64,000 bases of DNA. Origin: Streptomyces sp. ISL-11. GTDB taxonomy: Bacteria > Actinomycetota > Actinomycetes > Streptomycetales > Streptomycetaceae. A program made the position numbers and the translations under genes. Location of the stretch: contig NZ_JAGGOL010000027.1 of assembly GCF_018614525.1 (NCBI RefSeq), positions 1-64,000 on the forward strand, given 5' to 3'. The notes below the pieces were generated by a model that ran no database searches, was not told the DNA's origin, and was given only the letters and a program-made list of their open reading frames with translations. This document shows positions 49,076 through 60,095 of this stretch, one piece after another; the stretch's first letter is position 1; every line of letters begins with the position of its first letter.

Positions 49076-49831
49076 CTACCACATGAACTGGCCACCGTCG
49101 ACGATCAGCTTCTGCCCCGTGATGTAGGCGCTGGAGGCGCCGGTCAGGAATTCGAGGGCGTCGGCGATGTCGGAGGTGGAGCCGATACGTCGTTGGGGGA
49201 TCTGGCGCAGGACGGACTCGCGGGCGACGGGGTCGTCGAGGTGGAAGCGTTCGACGAGCTCCTCGGTCCAGGTCATGCCGGGGATCAGGCAGTTGACGCG
49301 GATCCGGGGGGCGAGTTCCAGGGCCAGGCACTTGGTCAGGTGCAGCAGGCCGGCCTTGCTGGCGCAGTAGCCGGCGCCGTCGGTGCGCGGGCGGATGCCG
49401 GTGGTGGCACCGATGTTGATGACGTTGCCGCCGTCCGGGCGCTCCAGCATGTGGGGCACGACGGCCTGGGTGAGGTGGAAGGCGCCGGAGAGGTTGGTGT
49501 CCAGGACGCGGCGCCATTCCTCGGGAGTGATCTCCAGGAACGGCTTGTCGATGTTGATGCCGGCGTTGTTCACCAGCAGGGCGGGCGCGCCGTGCGCGCC
49601 GGTGACGGCGGCGACGGCGGCACGGACGGCGTCCGCGTCGGCGATGTCGGCCCGCACGGTGTGCACGGCGGGCCCGAGGTCGTCGCGGAGGGCGCGGGCC
49701 GCGGTCTCGTCGGAGCGGTAGAGGGCCACGACGCGGTGGCCGAGCTTGACGAGGCGCTCGCTCAGGGTGCGCCCGATGCCCCGGGTGCCGCCGCTGACGA
49801 TCGCGAGGGGGCTGGCCTGGGTCCCGGTCAT
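49076..49831 (-). CDS. Short-chain dehydrogenase/reductase
   Basis: A 251-residue classical SDR. The cofactor motif is AIVSGGTRGIGRTL (residues about 10-23), NNAG is at ALLVNNAGINI, and the catalytic YxxxK is GYCASKAG. The order is that of FabG-like ketoreductases (GATTGIRP, LIPGMTWTEEL). It should reduce a keto or oxidise a hydroxyl on a carrier-bound intermediate. It overlaps the A-domain gene by four bases. Confidence 0.92.
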   Translation of the reverse strand: MTGTQASPLAIVSGGTRGIGRTLSERLVKLGHRVVALYRSDETAARALRDDLGPAVHTVRADIADADAVRAAVAAVTGAHGAPALLVNNAGINIDKPFLEITPEEWRRVLDTNLSGAFHLTQAVVPHMLERPDGGNVINIGATTGIRPRTDGAGYCASKAGLLHLTKCLALELAPRIRVNCLIPGMTWTEELVERFHLDDPVARESVLRQIPQRRIGSTSDIADALEFLTGASSAYITGQKLIVDGGQFMW

Positions 49832-51330
49832 GCCGGCCCCGCCCCGGTCGCGACCCGTGCCCGGTCGACCTTGCCGGTGACGCCGAGCGGCAGCTCCTCC
49901 CGTACGGCGACCGCCTCGGGCACCATGTAGACCGGCAGCCTGGCCCCGAGGGCGGCCTTGATGCCGGCCACGAAGTCCGGGCCGGGACCGCCCTGTTGGG
50001 GTACGACGTAGGCGACGAGCCGGTCGCGGCCGCTGGGTCCCTTCTCCAGGGCGACGACGGCGTTGCGCACCTGCCCCAGGCCGCGCAGGGCCACCTCGAT
50101 CTCTTCGAGCTCGATGCGGAAGCCGCGGACCTTCACCTGCCGGTCCGCGCGGCCGAGGAAGAGCATCGCGCCGTCCTCGCCCACCTCGACGAGGTCGCCC
50201 GTGCGGTAGTGGATCCCCTCGCGGCCGGGCAGCCGTACGAAGCGTTCGGCGGTGAGGTCGGGGCGGCCGAGGTAGCCGTCGGCGACGCACGGGCCGCCGA
50301 GGTAGAGCTCGCCGACGGCCGCGCCCTTGCCGTCCTCGTCGAGGACGACGGGCTCGTGGCCGGGCATGGCGTGCCCGATGGGGACGCGGTCGCCGCCGGA
50401 CCAGCCCTGGTGGATCCAGTGGAGGGTGGCGGTGACGACGGTCTCGGTGGGTCCGTAGGTGTTGCACACCGGGATCCGGCCGAGGGGTCCGTTGGACCAG
50501 CGCCGCACCACGGCCGGGCTGACGGCCTCACCGCCGAAGACGATGCCCCGCAGCCCGCCCAGCGCGGCCACGTCGGCGTCGGTGAGCTCCTCGCCGAAGA
50601 ACGCCTCGAAGTAGGCGGTGGTGCACAGCACGAAGGTCACGCCGTGCGTCCGGACCCGCTCGAACATTTGCGGACCGGTCCACAGGGCCGCGCCGCGCAG
50701 CAGTACCGTGCCGCCCGCGACCAGGGGCGCCCACATCTCCTCGACGGCGGCGTCGAAGCCGGGCGAGGCGAAGGAGAGCGCCACGTCGGTGTCGGTGAAG
50801 TCGTAGGCACCGACGGCCGCTCGGAGGAAGACGGCGAGCGGGTGGTGGGAGACGCGGACGCCCTTGGGGACGCCCGTGGAGCCCGAGGTGTAGATGATGT
50901 AGGCCGGGTCGGCGCCGGTCGCCCGGGGGCGTACGGGCTCCTCGGGGGCCCGGTGCGGGAGGGTGTCGACGCGCAGCGTCGGCAGGCCGGTGCCGACGGC
51001 CGCGGTGGTGCCGGTGTCGAGGACCAGGCCGGCGCCGGTGTCGGTGAGGACGTGCCGCACGCGCTCCGCCGGCAGTCTCGGGTCGAGGGGGACCCAGGCC
51101 AGGCCGGCGATCCAGGCGCCGAGCGCCGCCGTCATGAACTCCGCGGTGCCCGGCCCCAGGAGGGCCACGGTCCGCTCGGTGTCGGGCCGCCCGGCCAGGA
51201 CCTGCGCGACCTGGGTGGCCTGCCCCCACAGCTCGCCGTAGGTGAGGCGGGTGGTGCCGCAGATGACGGCGGTCCTGCCGGGGGCGCTCCGGACGCGTTC
51301 CTCGATCAGCTGGACGGTGGTGGTCGTCAT
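49828..51330 (-). CDS. Free-standing adenylation domain, lysine-like code
   Basis: A 500-residue A domain. The P-loop YTSGSTGVPKG is at residues 147-157, NTYGPTE, YRTGDLV and TGKVDRARV complete the core. The residue code read by eye is DAELVGTVTK, in which six of ten positions equal the published lysine code DAESIGSVCK, so a basic amino acid is a reasonable guess only. It lies directly downstream of the NRPS and upstream of the SDR, and may load the free carrier at 54553 or 47435. Confidence 0.85.
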   Translation of the reverse strand: MTTTTVQLIEERVRSAPGRTAVICGTTRLTYGELWGQATQVAQVLAGRPDTERTVALLGPGTAEFMTAALGAWIAGLAWVPLDPRLPAERVRHVLTDTGAGLVLDTGTTAAVGTGLPTLRVDTLPHRAPEEPVRPRATGADPAYIIYTSGSTGVPKGVRVSHHPLAVFLRAAVGAYDFTDTDVALSFASPGFDAAVEEMWAPLVAGGTVLLRGAALWTGPQMFERVRTHGVTFVLCTTAYFEAFFGEELTDADVAALGGLRGIVFGGEAVSPAVVRRWSNGPLGRIPVCNTYGPTETVVTATLHWIHQGWSGGDRVPIGHAMPGHEPVVLDEDGKGAAVGELYLGGPCVADGYLGRPDLTAERFVRLPGREGIHYRTGDLVEVGEDGAMLFLGRADRQVKVRGFRIELEEIEVALRGLGQVRNAVVALEKGPSGRDRLVAYVVPQQGGPGPDFVAGIKAALGARLPVYMVPEAVAVREELPLGVTGKVDRARVATGAGPA

Positions 51331-51338
51331 GCCGCTCC

Positions 51339-54500
<3,162 letters not shown>

Positions 54501-54552
54501 TCTTCTTCTCTCTCCTCACCGTCCGCCGGACGGGTCGCTCGGGCCGGTGGTG

Positions 54553-54828
54553 TCAGGACGCGGCGTGCCAGCGGGCGACGAACGCGCGCAGGTCCGCGAC
54601 GGTGATCACCTCGGCGAGGCCCTGAGGATCGATCTCCTGGGTGGGGTCGAGCGCGAGGTCGGCGATGACGCGCAGCAGCAGGAGCGAGTCGACGCCCAGC
54701 GCGGCCAGTTCGGTCGCGTCGGTGAACGGCTCCGGGCCGGTCCGCCGCCGGAGGGCGGCCGTTACGCGCTCGGCGAGGGCTCCGTCCGCCGGACGGTGTT
54801 CCTGCGGTCGGGGCGGCGATGCTGTCAT
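54553..54828 (-). CDS. Free carrier protein, first gene of the main operon
   Basis: A 91-residue acyl/peptidyl carrier with Ser48 in LGVDSLLLLRVIAD. It is the promoter-proximal gene, 52 bases ahead of the NRPS, and probably delivers the starter to the condensation domain. The ribosome site AAGGG lies 14 bases from ATG 54828. Preceded by the 11-bp direct repeats thought to bind the SARP activator. Confidence 0.9.
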   Translation of the reverse strand: MTASPPRPQEHRPADGALAERVTAALRRRTGPEPFTDATELAALGVDSLLLLRVIADLALDPTQEIDPQGLAEVITVADLRAFVARWHAAS

Positions 54829-54889
54829 GGACGGGATCCATCCCTTCGGAGGCGCTTGAGCGCCGCGACTCCGTCCAGCACACCAGCCC

Positions 54890-54951
54890 GCTCTACCGAT
54901 TCGCTGACGCCGGCATACCGCCGCCCTACAGGCGTCCTAACGGCGTCCTAC
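54890..54951 (-). promoter_or_regulatory. SARP-type direct repeats in front of the main operon
   Basis: Read on the minus strand, four 11-bp units follow each other without gaps: GTAGGACGCCG (54951-54941), TTAGGACGCCT (54940-54930), GTAGGGCGGCG (54929-54919) and GTATGCCGGCG (54918-54908). A -10-like TAGAGC lies at 54895-54890. SARP proteins recognise direct repeats at exactly 11-bp spacing close to the -10 box, and a SARP gene is encoded in the cluster (32173). This is the only promoter region of the 17-gene operon. Confidence 0.7.
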
Positions 54952-54971
54952 CGACCCGCTGACGACGCAGA

Positions 54972-55004
54972 TCAGCCCGTGCCGAAGGGTTCGGCACGGG
55001 CTGA
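54972..55004 (-). terminator. Terminator between the two biosynthetic operons
   Basis: The 14-bp stem TCAGCCCGTGCCGA/TCGGCACGGGCTGA lies 22 bases past the lysE-type stop codon and just upstream of the repeats of the next operon. Confidence 0.85.
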
Positions 55005-55025
55005 CGGGAGGGGCGTTCGCGGGTG

Positions 55026-55649
55026 TCAGGTGAGGGCGACCCGCACGGAGATGCCGGCGAGCACGGTGCCCATCACATAGCGCTGGATGCTCAGCCAGCG
55101 CGGGCGGCTGCGCAGGAAGCCGGAGATGGAGCCGGCCGCCATGGCGATCAGACCGTTGACGGTGATCGCTATGGCTATCTGGGTGAGCCCGAGTATCAGG
55201 CTCTGGCCGGCCACGTTGCCCCGGTCGGGCTCGACGAACTGCGGGAGCACCGAGATGTAGAGGATCGCGATCTTGGGGTTGAGGAGGTTGGTGACCAGGC
55301 CCATCGTGAAGAGCTTGCGCGGCGGGTCCGGCGGCAGCGGCTTGGGGTCGAAGGCGGAGACACCGCCGGGCTTGAGCGTCTTCCAGGCGAGCCAGGCCAG
55401 GTAGGCGGCGCCGGCCAGCTTGACCGCCGTGTAGACGGCGGGCACCAGGGCGAAGAGGGCGGCGATGCCCGCGATCGCGGCGAGGAGGTAGACGAAGAAG
55501 CCGACGGCGACGCCGATCAGGGAGACCATTCCGGCCTTGCGTCCCTGCGTCACCGACCTCGACACCAGGTAGATCATGTTGGGGCCGGGAGTCAGGACCA
55601 TGCCCAGGGCGACGAGGGCCATGCCGACCACGGCGTGCGTGCTGACCAT
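55026..55649 (-). CDS. LysE-family amino acid exporter
   Basis: A 207-residue membrane protein with six hydrophobic helices. ALVALGMVLTPGPNMIYLVSR near the start is the family signature, and GLVTNLLNPKIAILYISVLPQ is also typical. It exports amino acids or small amine products and could release the cluster product or a toxic intermediate. Last gene of the right operon, 27 bases after the ATP-grasp gene. Confidence 0.88.
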   Translation of the reverse strand: MVSTHAVVGMALVALGMVLTPGPNMIYLVSRSVTQGRKAGMVSLIGVAVGFFVYLLAAIAGIAALFALVPAVYTAVKLAGAAYLAWLAWKTLKPGGVSAFDPKPLPPDPPRKLFTMGLVTNLLNPKIAILYISVLPQFVEPDRGNVAGQSLILGLTQIAIAITVNGLIAMAAGSISGFLRSRPRWLSIQRYVMGTVLAGISVRVALT

Positions 55650-55676
55650 AGAACTCCTTACCGAACGGGGCGTCGG

Positions 55677-56954
55677 CTAGCGGTCGAGACCACAGCCGCC
55701 CCGGCTGACGGGTGACCTCGGGTATTCAACCGCAACGCAGTCGAGGGTGAATTGGTCGGCGGTGGCCTGAATCGCCTTCTCCACCTCGTGAGTTGTCGAC
55801 CCGCGGAACCGGAACCGGGCGCCCACGTGCTCGTAGCCGCCGACCTTCGGCATCACGTACCCCACCGGCGGCACCACCTGGGTGTACGGGCCTGCGGTGC
55901 CGCCGGCGGACGGCAGCGCGGCGGCGACGACCTCGCAGGGGGCGGGCACCGGGGTGGGCACCAGCAGCCAGCCGCCCCGGCCGTCCTGCCGAGGGCGGGA
56001 GGAGGGGGCGGCCACGGGGTCGTGGCCGAGCTGGATGGCGGCCGCGGCGGCCATTAGGTCCAGGCCGTGCACCTCGCGCCAGATGAACGGGATCTCCGCT
56101 CCCCCGACGCGGCAGCCGGCCTCCAGGAAGGTCAGGCGCGGCGAGCCGCCGCCCTCGCCCGGCCCGACGAACACCTCCAGGTGGAACACCCACGGCCGGC
56201 GGCCGCCCAGCGCCGCCGCGACGGCGGCGGTGAACTCGCCCAGCGGGCCGAGGAGGGCGGGGTCGTCCTCCTCCACCGAGCCCAGCGCCTGGCCCTCGGT
56301 GAAGTCGACGCAGGTGTTGACGTACCGCGAGGCCCGCCAGGGGCCCAGGGCGGTGCCCGTCCACACGCCGTCGACGTGGAAGATGCCGTCCGGGCAGAAC
56401 GTCTGCACCAGCCGGGCCTCCGGCGGCTGGGCCGCCAGCCCGTCCAGCTCGCCGGGCGAGCCGATCCGCAGGACGCCCCGGCTGGCGGTGCCGCGCCGCG
56501 GCTTGACGATCACCGGCCAGCCGTGGGTTTCGGCGAACTCCCGCACCGCCTCCGGGTCCGGGGCGTCCGCGAAGGCGGGCGTCCGGATCCCGGCGCACGC
56601 CACGATCTCCGTCATCGTCAGCTTGTCGCGGAACCGCGCCAGCTCCATCGGGCTCTGGCCCGGGCAGCCGAGCTGCGCCCGCAGCAGGGCCGCCGTGTCC
56701 AGGTCGCCCTCGTTGAGCGCCACCACCCGGGCGGGCGGGCCGAACCGCACCGAGAGGGTGTCCACGGCCTGCTTGACCTGGTGGAAGTCGTCGGTCTCCC
56801 GGACGGTGACGATGCCCGCCGCGCTGTCGGGGATCGACTGCCTGCCCAGCACCGTGGTCACGTAGGTGACGTGGTGCGCGCTGTGGTCGATGTAGTCCGC
56901 GTACAGCGCGTACCGGTCGCGCCACCGGTGGATGACCAGGATGTGGTCGCTCAA
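55677..56954 (-). CDS. ATP-grasp ligase, copy 2
   Basis: A 425-residue ATP-grasp protein. ELARFRDKLTMTEIVACAGI introduces the fold; the lysine-containing VIVKPRRGTASRGVLRI and the metal-binding TFLEAGCRVGGAEIPFIWRE are in place. ATP-grasp ligases join a carboxylate to an amine via an acyl phosphate. The start is a TTG at 56954 that overlaps the stop of the small gene upstream (TTGA), so it is translationally coupled; a GTG or ATG start is not available there. Confidence 0.88.
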   Translation of the reverse strand: MSDHILVIHRWRDRYALYADYIDHSAHHVTYVTTVLGRQSIPDSAAGIVTVRETDDFHQVKQAVDTLSVRFGPPARVVALNEGDLDTAALLRAQLGCPGQSPMELARFRDKLTMTEIVACAGIRTPAFADAPDPEAVREFAETHGWPVIVKPRRGTASRGVLRIGSPGELDGLAAQPPEARLVQTFCPDGIFHVDGVWTGTALGPWRASRYVNTCVDFTEGQALGSVEEDDPALLGPLGEFTAAVAAALGGRRPWVFHLEVFVGPGEGGGSPRLTFLEAGCRVGGAEIPFIWREVHGLDLMAAAAAIQLGHDPVAAPSSRPRQDGRGGWLLVPTPVPAPCEVVAAALPSAGGTAGPYTQVVPPVGYVMPKVGGYEHVGARFRFRGSTTHEVEKAIQATADQFTLDCVAVEYPRSPVSRGGCGLDR

Positions 56955-57199
56955 GGCTGTTCCCTTCTGGCGTGGTCGTGGATGTGGCGTACGGCGTAGG
57001 TCGCGGTGAGCACGGCGGCGCGGGCCGCGCGCAGGGCCTCGTGGGCGGCGTCGAGGTCGGTGCCGGGCAGGCCCTCCACGACGTCCGTCGCGCATTCGAT
57101 GAGGTGCAGCGCGACCCGGGCCAGGCCGTCGTCCGGGCCGAACTCGTCCGCGACGGCCTTGTGCGCCGTCTCCAGCAGTTCCGCTGCGTTGTTGTGCAC
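56951..57199 (-). CDS. Small helical protein between two ATP-grasp genes
   Basis: An 82-residue protein, NNAAELLETAHKAVADEFGP, then LARVALHLIECATDVVEGL and AHEALRAARAAVLTATYAVR. It looks all-helical and has no recognised motif. A GGGGAG ribosome site precedes the GTG at 57199, which makes it a real gene. It may be a subunit or partner of one of the ATP-grasp enzymes because it overlaps copy 2. No family identified. Confidence 0.65.
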   Translation of the reverse strand: MHNNAAELLETAHKAVADEFGPDDGLARVALHLIECATDVVEGLPGTDLDAAHEALRAARAAVLTATYAVRHIHDHARREQP

Positions 57200-57270
57200 A
57201 GGGTTCTCCCCTCGGTCGACGGCGCGAGGCGGCGGCCCGGCCGGTGTGCGGTCCCTCGTCGGGCGGACCG

Positions 57271-58527
57271 TCAGCCGATCCGGAAGCGGACGCGGTCGTT
57301 GATGTCGTCGCACTTGGCCACCGCGTCGTCGGCGTCGCGGCCGGAGGCGATCACATAGCCGGAGACGCAGTCGGCGACCGTGAGCAGCGGGGGCACCTCG
57401 TCGCCGGGGCTCTTCTGGATGACGGCCGCCACCTCGTGGCCGGTGAGCTCGTCGAGGTAGGGCAGGAAGACCAGGGGCACCTCGCCCTTGGGCAGCCGGC
57501 GGACGACGGCCGGGATGTCCTCGTCCACGTCGACGGCGCGCACCGGGCCGGCGTCGGGGGTGAAGAAGCGCACCGCGGCGCCGCCGATGGGCTCGGGCGA
57601 GGTCTCGGGCAGCTCGTCGATGCCCAGCGGCACGGTGAGGAACATCCGGTTGAGGCTGAGGCCGAAGGCGCGGCGTACGAGCTCGGGGGCCCCGCTGCCG
57701 GCGAGCCGGGCGTGGGACTCCAGGACGCGCGGACCGTCGGGGGTGAGGACGAACTCGCTGTGCGAGGGGCCCTCGGTGAGGCCGACGGCGTCCAGCAGCT
57801 TGACGGTCAGCGCCCGCAGCTCCGCCAGCTGCGGCACGGCGACGCGGCTGGGGGTGCTGACCTCCCACTCCACGAAGCGGTCGTTCATGCGGTACTCGGA
57901 GTAGCCGATGGTCAGGTGACGGCCCTCGAAGGAGAAGGAGTCGACGCTGACGACCGGGCCGGTCAGGAACTCCTCGGCGATGGGCGCGGTGGCGCCGGCG
58001 GCCTGGAGGGCGTCCCAGGCGGCCGCCACCTGGCCGGGCTCGGAGATCTCGTGGATGTGCAGGCTCGCGACGCCGTCGACGGGCTTGATGACGATCGGGC
58101 CGCCGACCTCGGCGAGGAAGTCGGTGGCCTCCTCGACGCTGCGCACGACGCGGTAGCGGACCGGGCTCAGGTCGTGCTTGGCCAGCATTTCACGGGTGAG
58201 GGCCTTGTCCTTCAGGGCCCGGGCGGTGGCCTCGCTGACGCCCGGCAGGCCGAGGGCGTCGACCACGAAGCCGGTCGACTCGGCCGCCGGCTCGGTGGTG
58301 GTCATCACCCGGTCGAAGGGGCGCTCCTCGTGCAGCGGGCGCAGCACCTCCAGGATCGCCGGGCCGTCGTCGAGCGGCGCGTGGATGATCCGCTCGCAGT
58401 GCTCCGCGACGGCCTCGTCGTACGCGCCCTTCTCGTGGACGAGCACGATGTCGATGTCGAGGTCCTTGGCTCCGTTGATCGGTGCCGGACGGCCGCCGAT
58501 CACCGCAACGCGAAACTTCCGGGACAT
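57271..58527 (-). CDS. ATP-grasp ligase, copy 1
   Basis: A 418-residue ATP-grasp enzyme of the carboxylate-amine ligase group. MSRKFRVAVIGGRPAPINGA opens it, GGPIVIKPVDGVASLHIHEI carries the ATP lysine, and VVSVDSFSFEGRHLTIGYSE, then PRVLESHARLAGSGAPELV supply the acidic metal ligands. It resembles ligases of dipeptide antibiotics. It probably joins two building blocks of the product. Start ATG at 58527. Confidence 0.9.
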   Translation of the reverse strand: MSRKFRVAVIGGRPAPINGAKDLDIDIVLVHEKGAYDEAVAEHCERIIHAPLDDGPAILEVLRPLHEERPFDRVMTTTEPAAESTGFVVDALGLPGVSEATARALKDKALTREMLAKHDLSPVRYRVVRSVEEATDFLAEVGGPIVIKPVDGVASLHIHEISEPGQVAAAWDALQAAGATAPIAEEFLTGPVVSVDSFSFEGRHLTIGYSEYRMNDRFVEWEVSTPSRVAVPQLAELRALTVKLLDAVGLTEGPSHSEFVLTPDGPRVLESHARLAGSGAPELVRRAFGLSLNRMFLTVPLGIDELPETSPEPIGGAAVRFFTPDAGPVRAVDVDEDIPAVVRRLPKGEVPLVFLPYLDELTGHEVAAVIQKSPGDEVPPLLTVADCVSGYVIASGRDADDAVAKCDDINDRVRFRIG

Positions 58528-58596
58528 GCGGACTCCTTGTGGTGTCTGTGGGTTGGTGGTCGGCGCGGCCCGGGCCGGTGGGGGCCCGGGCCCGGG

Positions 58597-59553
58597 TCAG
58601 CTGGCGTAGACGCGGCGCAGCCAGCGCGCCTCGGCGTCGGGGCGGGGGGTGAAGGCCCGCCGGCGGTGGAGCACCCGGCAGTTGTCGAAGATCATGAAGT
58701 CGCCGGGGGTGAGCATGAGGTCGGCGGTCGGGACCTCGGCCAGGAAGTCGCCGTACGAGGCGAGGGCCGCGGCCGCGTCCTCGGTGAGGCCCCGGGTGGT
58801 GCCCTGGTCGTAGCGGGCCCGTCGGCGGCCGTCGGGGCCGGTCTCCAGGAGCCGAGCGTTCTCCAGCTGCCGTACGGGCGCGTCGGCGTCGTTGGAGGCG
58901 GGCACCCCGACCGCGTACTCGGGCCGCTCCAGCAGCCGCAGGGTGCTCTCGTCCAGGGCGTCGGCGATGCCGTCCACGGAGGTGAGCTCCGTGGGGACGC
59001 GTTCGGCGTTGCGCACGGCGTAGAAGGACAGGTAGTGCGGCACGTACAGCCGGGGGTCCGTGCCGGGTTCGCCGAAGGGCAGGTGGGGCTGGTCGGAGTG
59101 CCAGAAGAACTCCGAGTCCGCGCCCCAGGAGCTGGTGATCCCGGACGCGGCCGGGTTGGGCACCACGTTGCGGACCAGCCGGCCGTCGTTCTCGTAGCTC
59201 ACCGCGAACGGGGTGCGGCCCAGCAACTGGAGCAGCCCGAAGTGGAGCGCGTTGGTGGCGGCCAGGGCGGTCTCGTCGCCGTAGCCGTGCACCGGGGTGG
59301 GAGGGAAGTCCTGGCGGGGCAGGTTCCCCAGGAGCAGGGCGTGGGCGCCGGCGACCGAGAAGATCTCCAGCTCGTGCAGGACCTGCCCGGGCAGCAGATT
59401 GCCCAGCGCGTGGGCGCCGATGGTGGCCAGGATCGCCTCGTCGGCGTCCGAGTCCAGTTCCGTCGCCGCGACGCGCGCGGAGATCTCCTTGCCCAGCACA
59501 TCTCGCGTACCGTCGTCGAGACGGTATTGGGACAGTCGTATGCCGCCTGTCAT
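58597..59553 (-). CDS. Fe(II)/2-oxoglutarate-dependent hydroxylase (clavaminate synthase/arginine hydroxylase type)
   Basis: A 318-residue TauD-fold oxygenase. The iron ligands are His152 and Asp154 in FFWHSDQPHLPF and His296 in FDNCRVLHRRRAF; Arg310 in EARWLRRVY binds 2-oxoglutarate. Clavaminate synthase, VioC and AsnO use the same layout, and some have Glu instead of the Asp. It should hydroxylate a free or carrier-bound amino acid, creating a hydroxyl for the carbamoyltransferase (inference). Confidence 0.9.
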   Translation of the reverse strand: MTGGIRLSQYRLDDGTRDVLGKEISARVAATELDSDADEAILATIGAHALGNLLPGQVLHELEIFSVAGAHALLLGNLPRQDFPPTPVHGYGDETALAATNALHFGLLQLLGRTPFAVSYENDGRLVRNVVPNPAASGITSSWGADSEFFWHSDQPHLPFGEPGTDPRLYVPHYLSFYAVRNAERVPTELTSVDGIADALDESTLRLLERPEYAVGVPASNDADAPVRQLENARLLETGPDGRRRARYDQGTTRGLTEDAAAALASYGDFLAEVPTADLMLTPGDFMIFDNCRVLHRRRAFTPRPDAEARWLRRVYAS

Positions 59554-59589
59554 CGAGGGCTCCGATCGGTCACTCGCGTGGTCGCCGGC

Positions 59590-59733
59590 TCAGTCATGGC
59601 TCGCGACGGGAATCCAGTAGCTCCGCGCGCCGCGGTCCCAGCGGCGGGTCAGCGGGTCGCGCACCAGCCGGCTCAGCAGGCCGATGGGCGTGACCAACAG
59701 GTAGTAGACAGCGATGAGAAGGGGTTTGCGCAT
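59590..59733 (-). CDS. Small membrane protein accompanying the carbamoyltransferase (SxtJ-like)
   Basis: A 47-residue protein, too short for most gene finders. One transmembrane helix is seen at about residues 4-21 (PLLIAVYYLLVTPIGLLS), followed by LVRDPLTRRWDRGARSYWIP. Small one-helix proteins of this kind sit next to NodU/SxtI-type carbamoyltransferases in several clusters; function unknown. A GGAAAGAG ribosome site precedes the ATG at 59733. It ends 36 bases before the TauD-fold hydroxylase gene and is separated from the carbamoyltransferase by the MITE-like element. Confidence 0.72.
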   Translation of the reverse strand: MRKPLLIAVYYLLVTPIGLLSRLVRDPLTRRWDRGARSYWIPVASHD

Positions 59734-59793
59734 CGGCCTGCTCTTTCCAAGAGGTCGTCTTCGTCAGGGCGGGAGAGGGCCGTCCCGGGTGGG

Positions 59794-60095
59794 CTAGGCC
59801 GTGTCCGGCGGATCATGTGAGCGGGCACTGCGGGCCGTGTCGTGCGCACCACCGCTGCGCGGCGGTGTCCTCAATCTCCCCCAGCTACCGCTGGGGGTGC
59901 CCCCAACGGGCTGAAGGTGGCTGAGCCCAGCGAAATCAAGCCCGTCTGGGGGCACCTCCCAGCGGTAGCTGGGGGAGCTTGAGGACGCGCCCGCAGGGCG
60001 CCCGCCGCCGCAGGCGGCAAAGAGGACCCGCCCCGCCGCAGGCGGCCACGCGGCACAGCCGGCCCGCAGCCGAAGATCCGCCGGACACGGCCTAG
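59794..60095. mobile_element. MITE-like element with perfect 21-bp terminal inverted repeats
   Basis: The left end 59794-59814 (CTAGGCCGTGTCCGGCGGAT, plus one C) is the exact reverse complement of the right end 60075-60095. The 302-bp interior has no gene. It holds a second inverted repeat built on CTCCCCCAGCTACCGCTGGG (59876-59895 and 59957-59976, not every base shared) and GC-rich short repeats also found at 35741-35918. The ends start with CTAG, a target used by IS5-family (IS427-type) elements, so this looks like a non-autonomous relative. It lies within the right operon. Confidence 0.75.

Noticed and set aside
59734..60091. A complete insertion sequence between the small membrane gene and the carbamoyltransferase.
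   Set aside because: The element is only about 300 bp and no frame encodes transposase motifs; kept as a MITE-like element instead.
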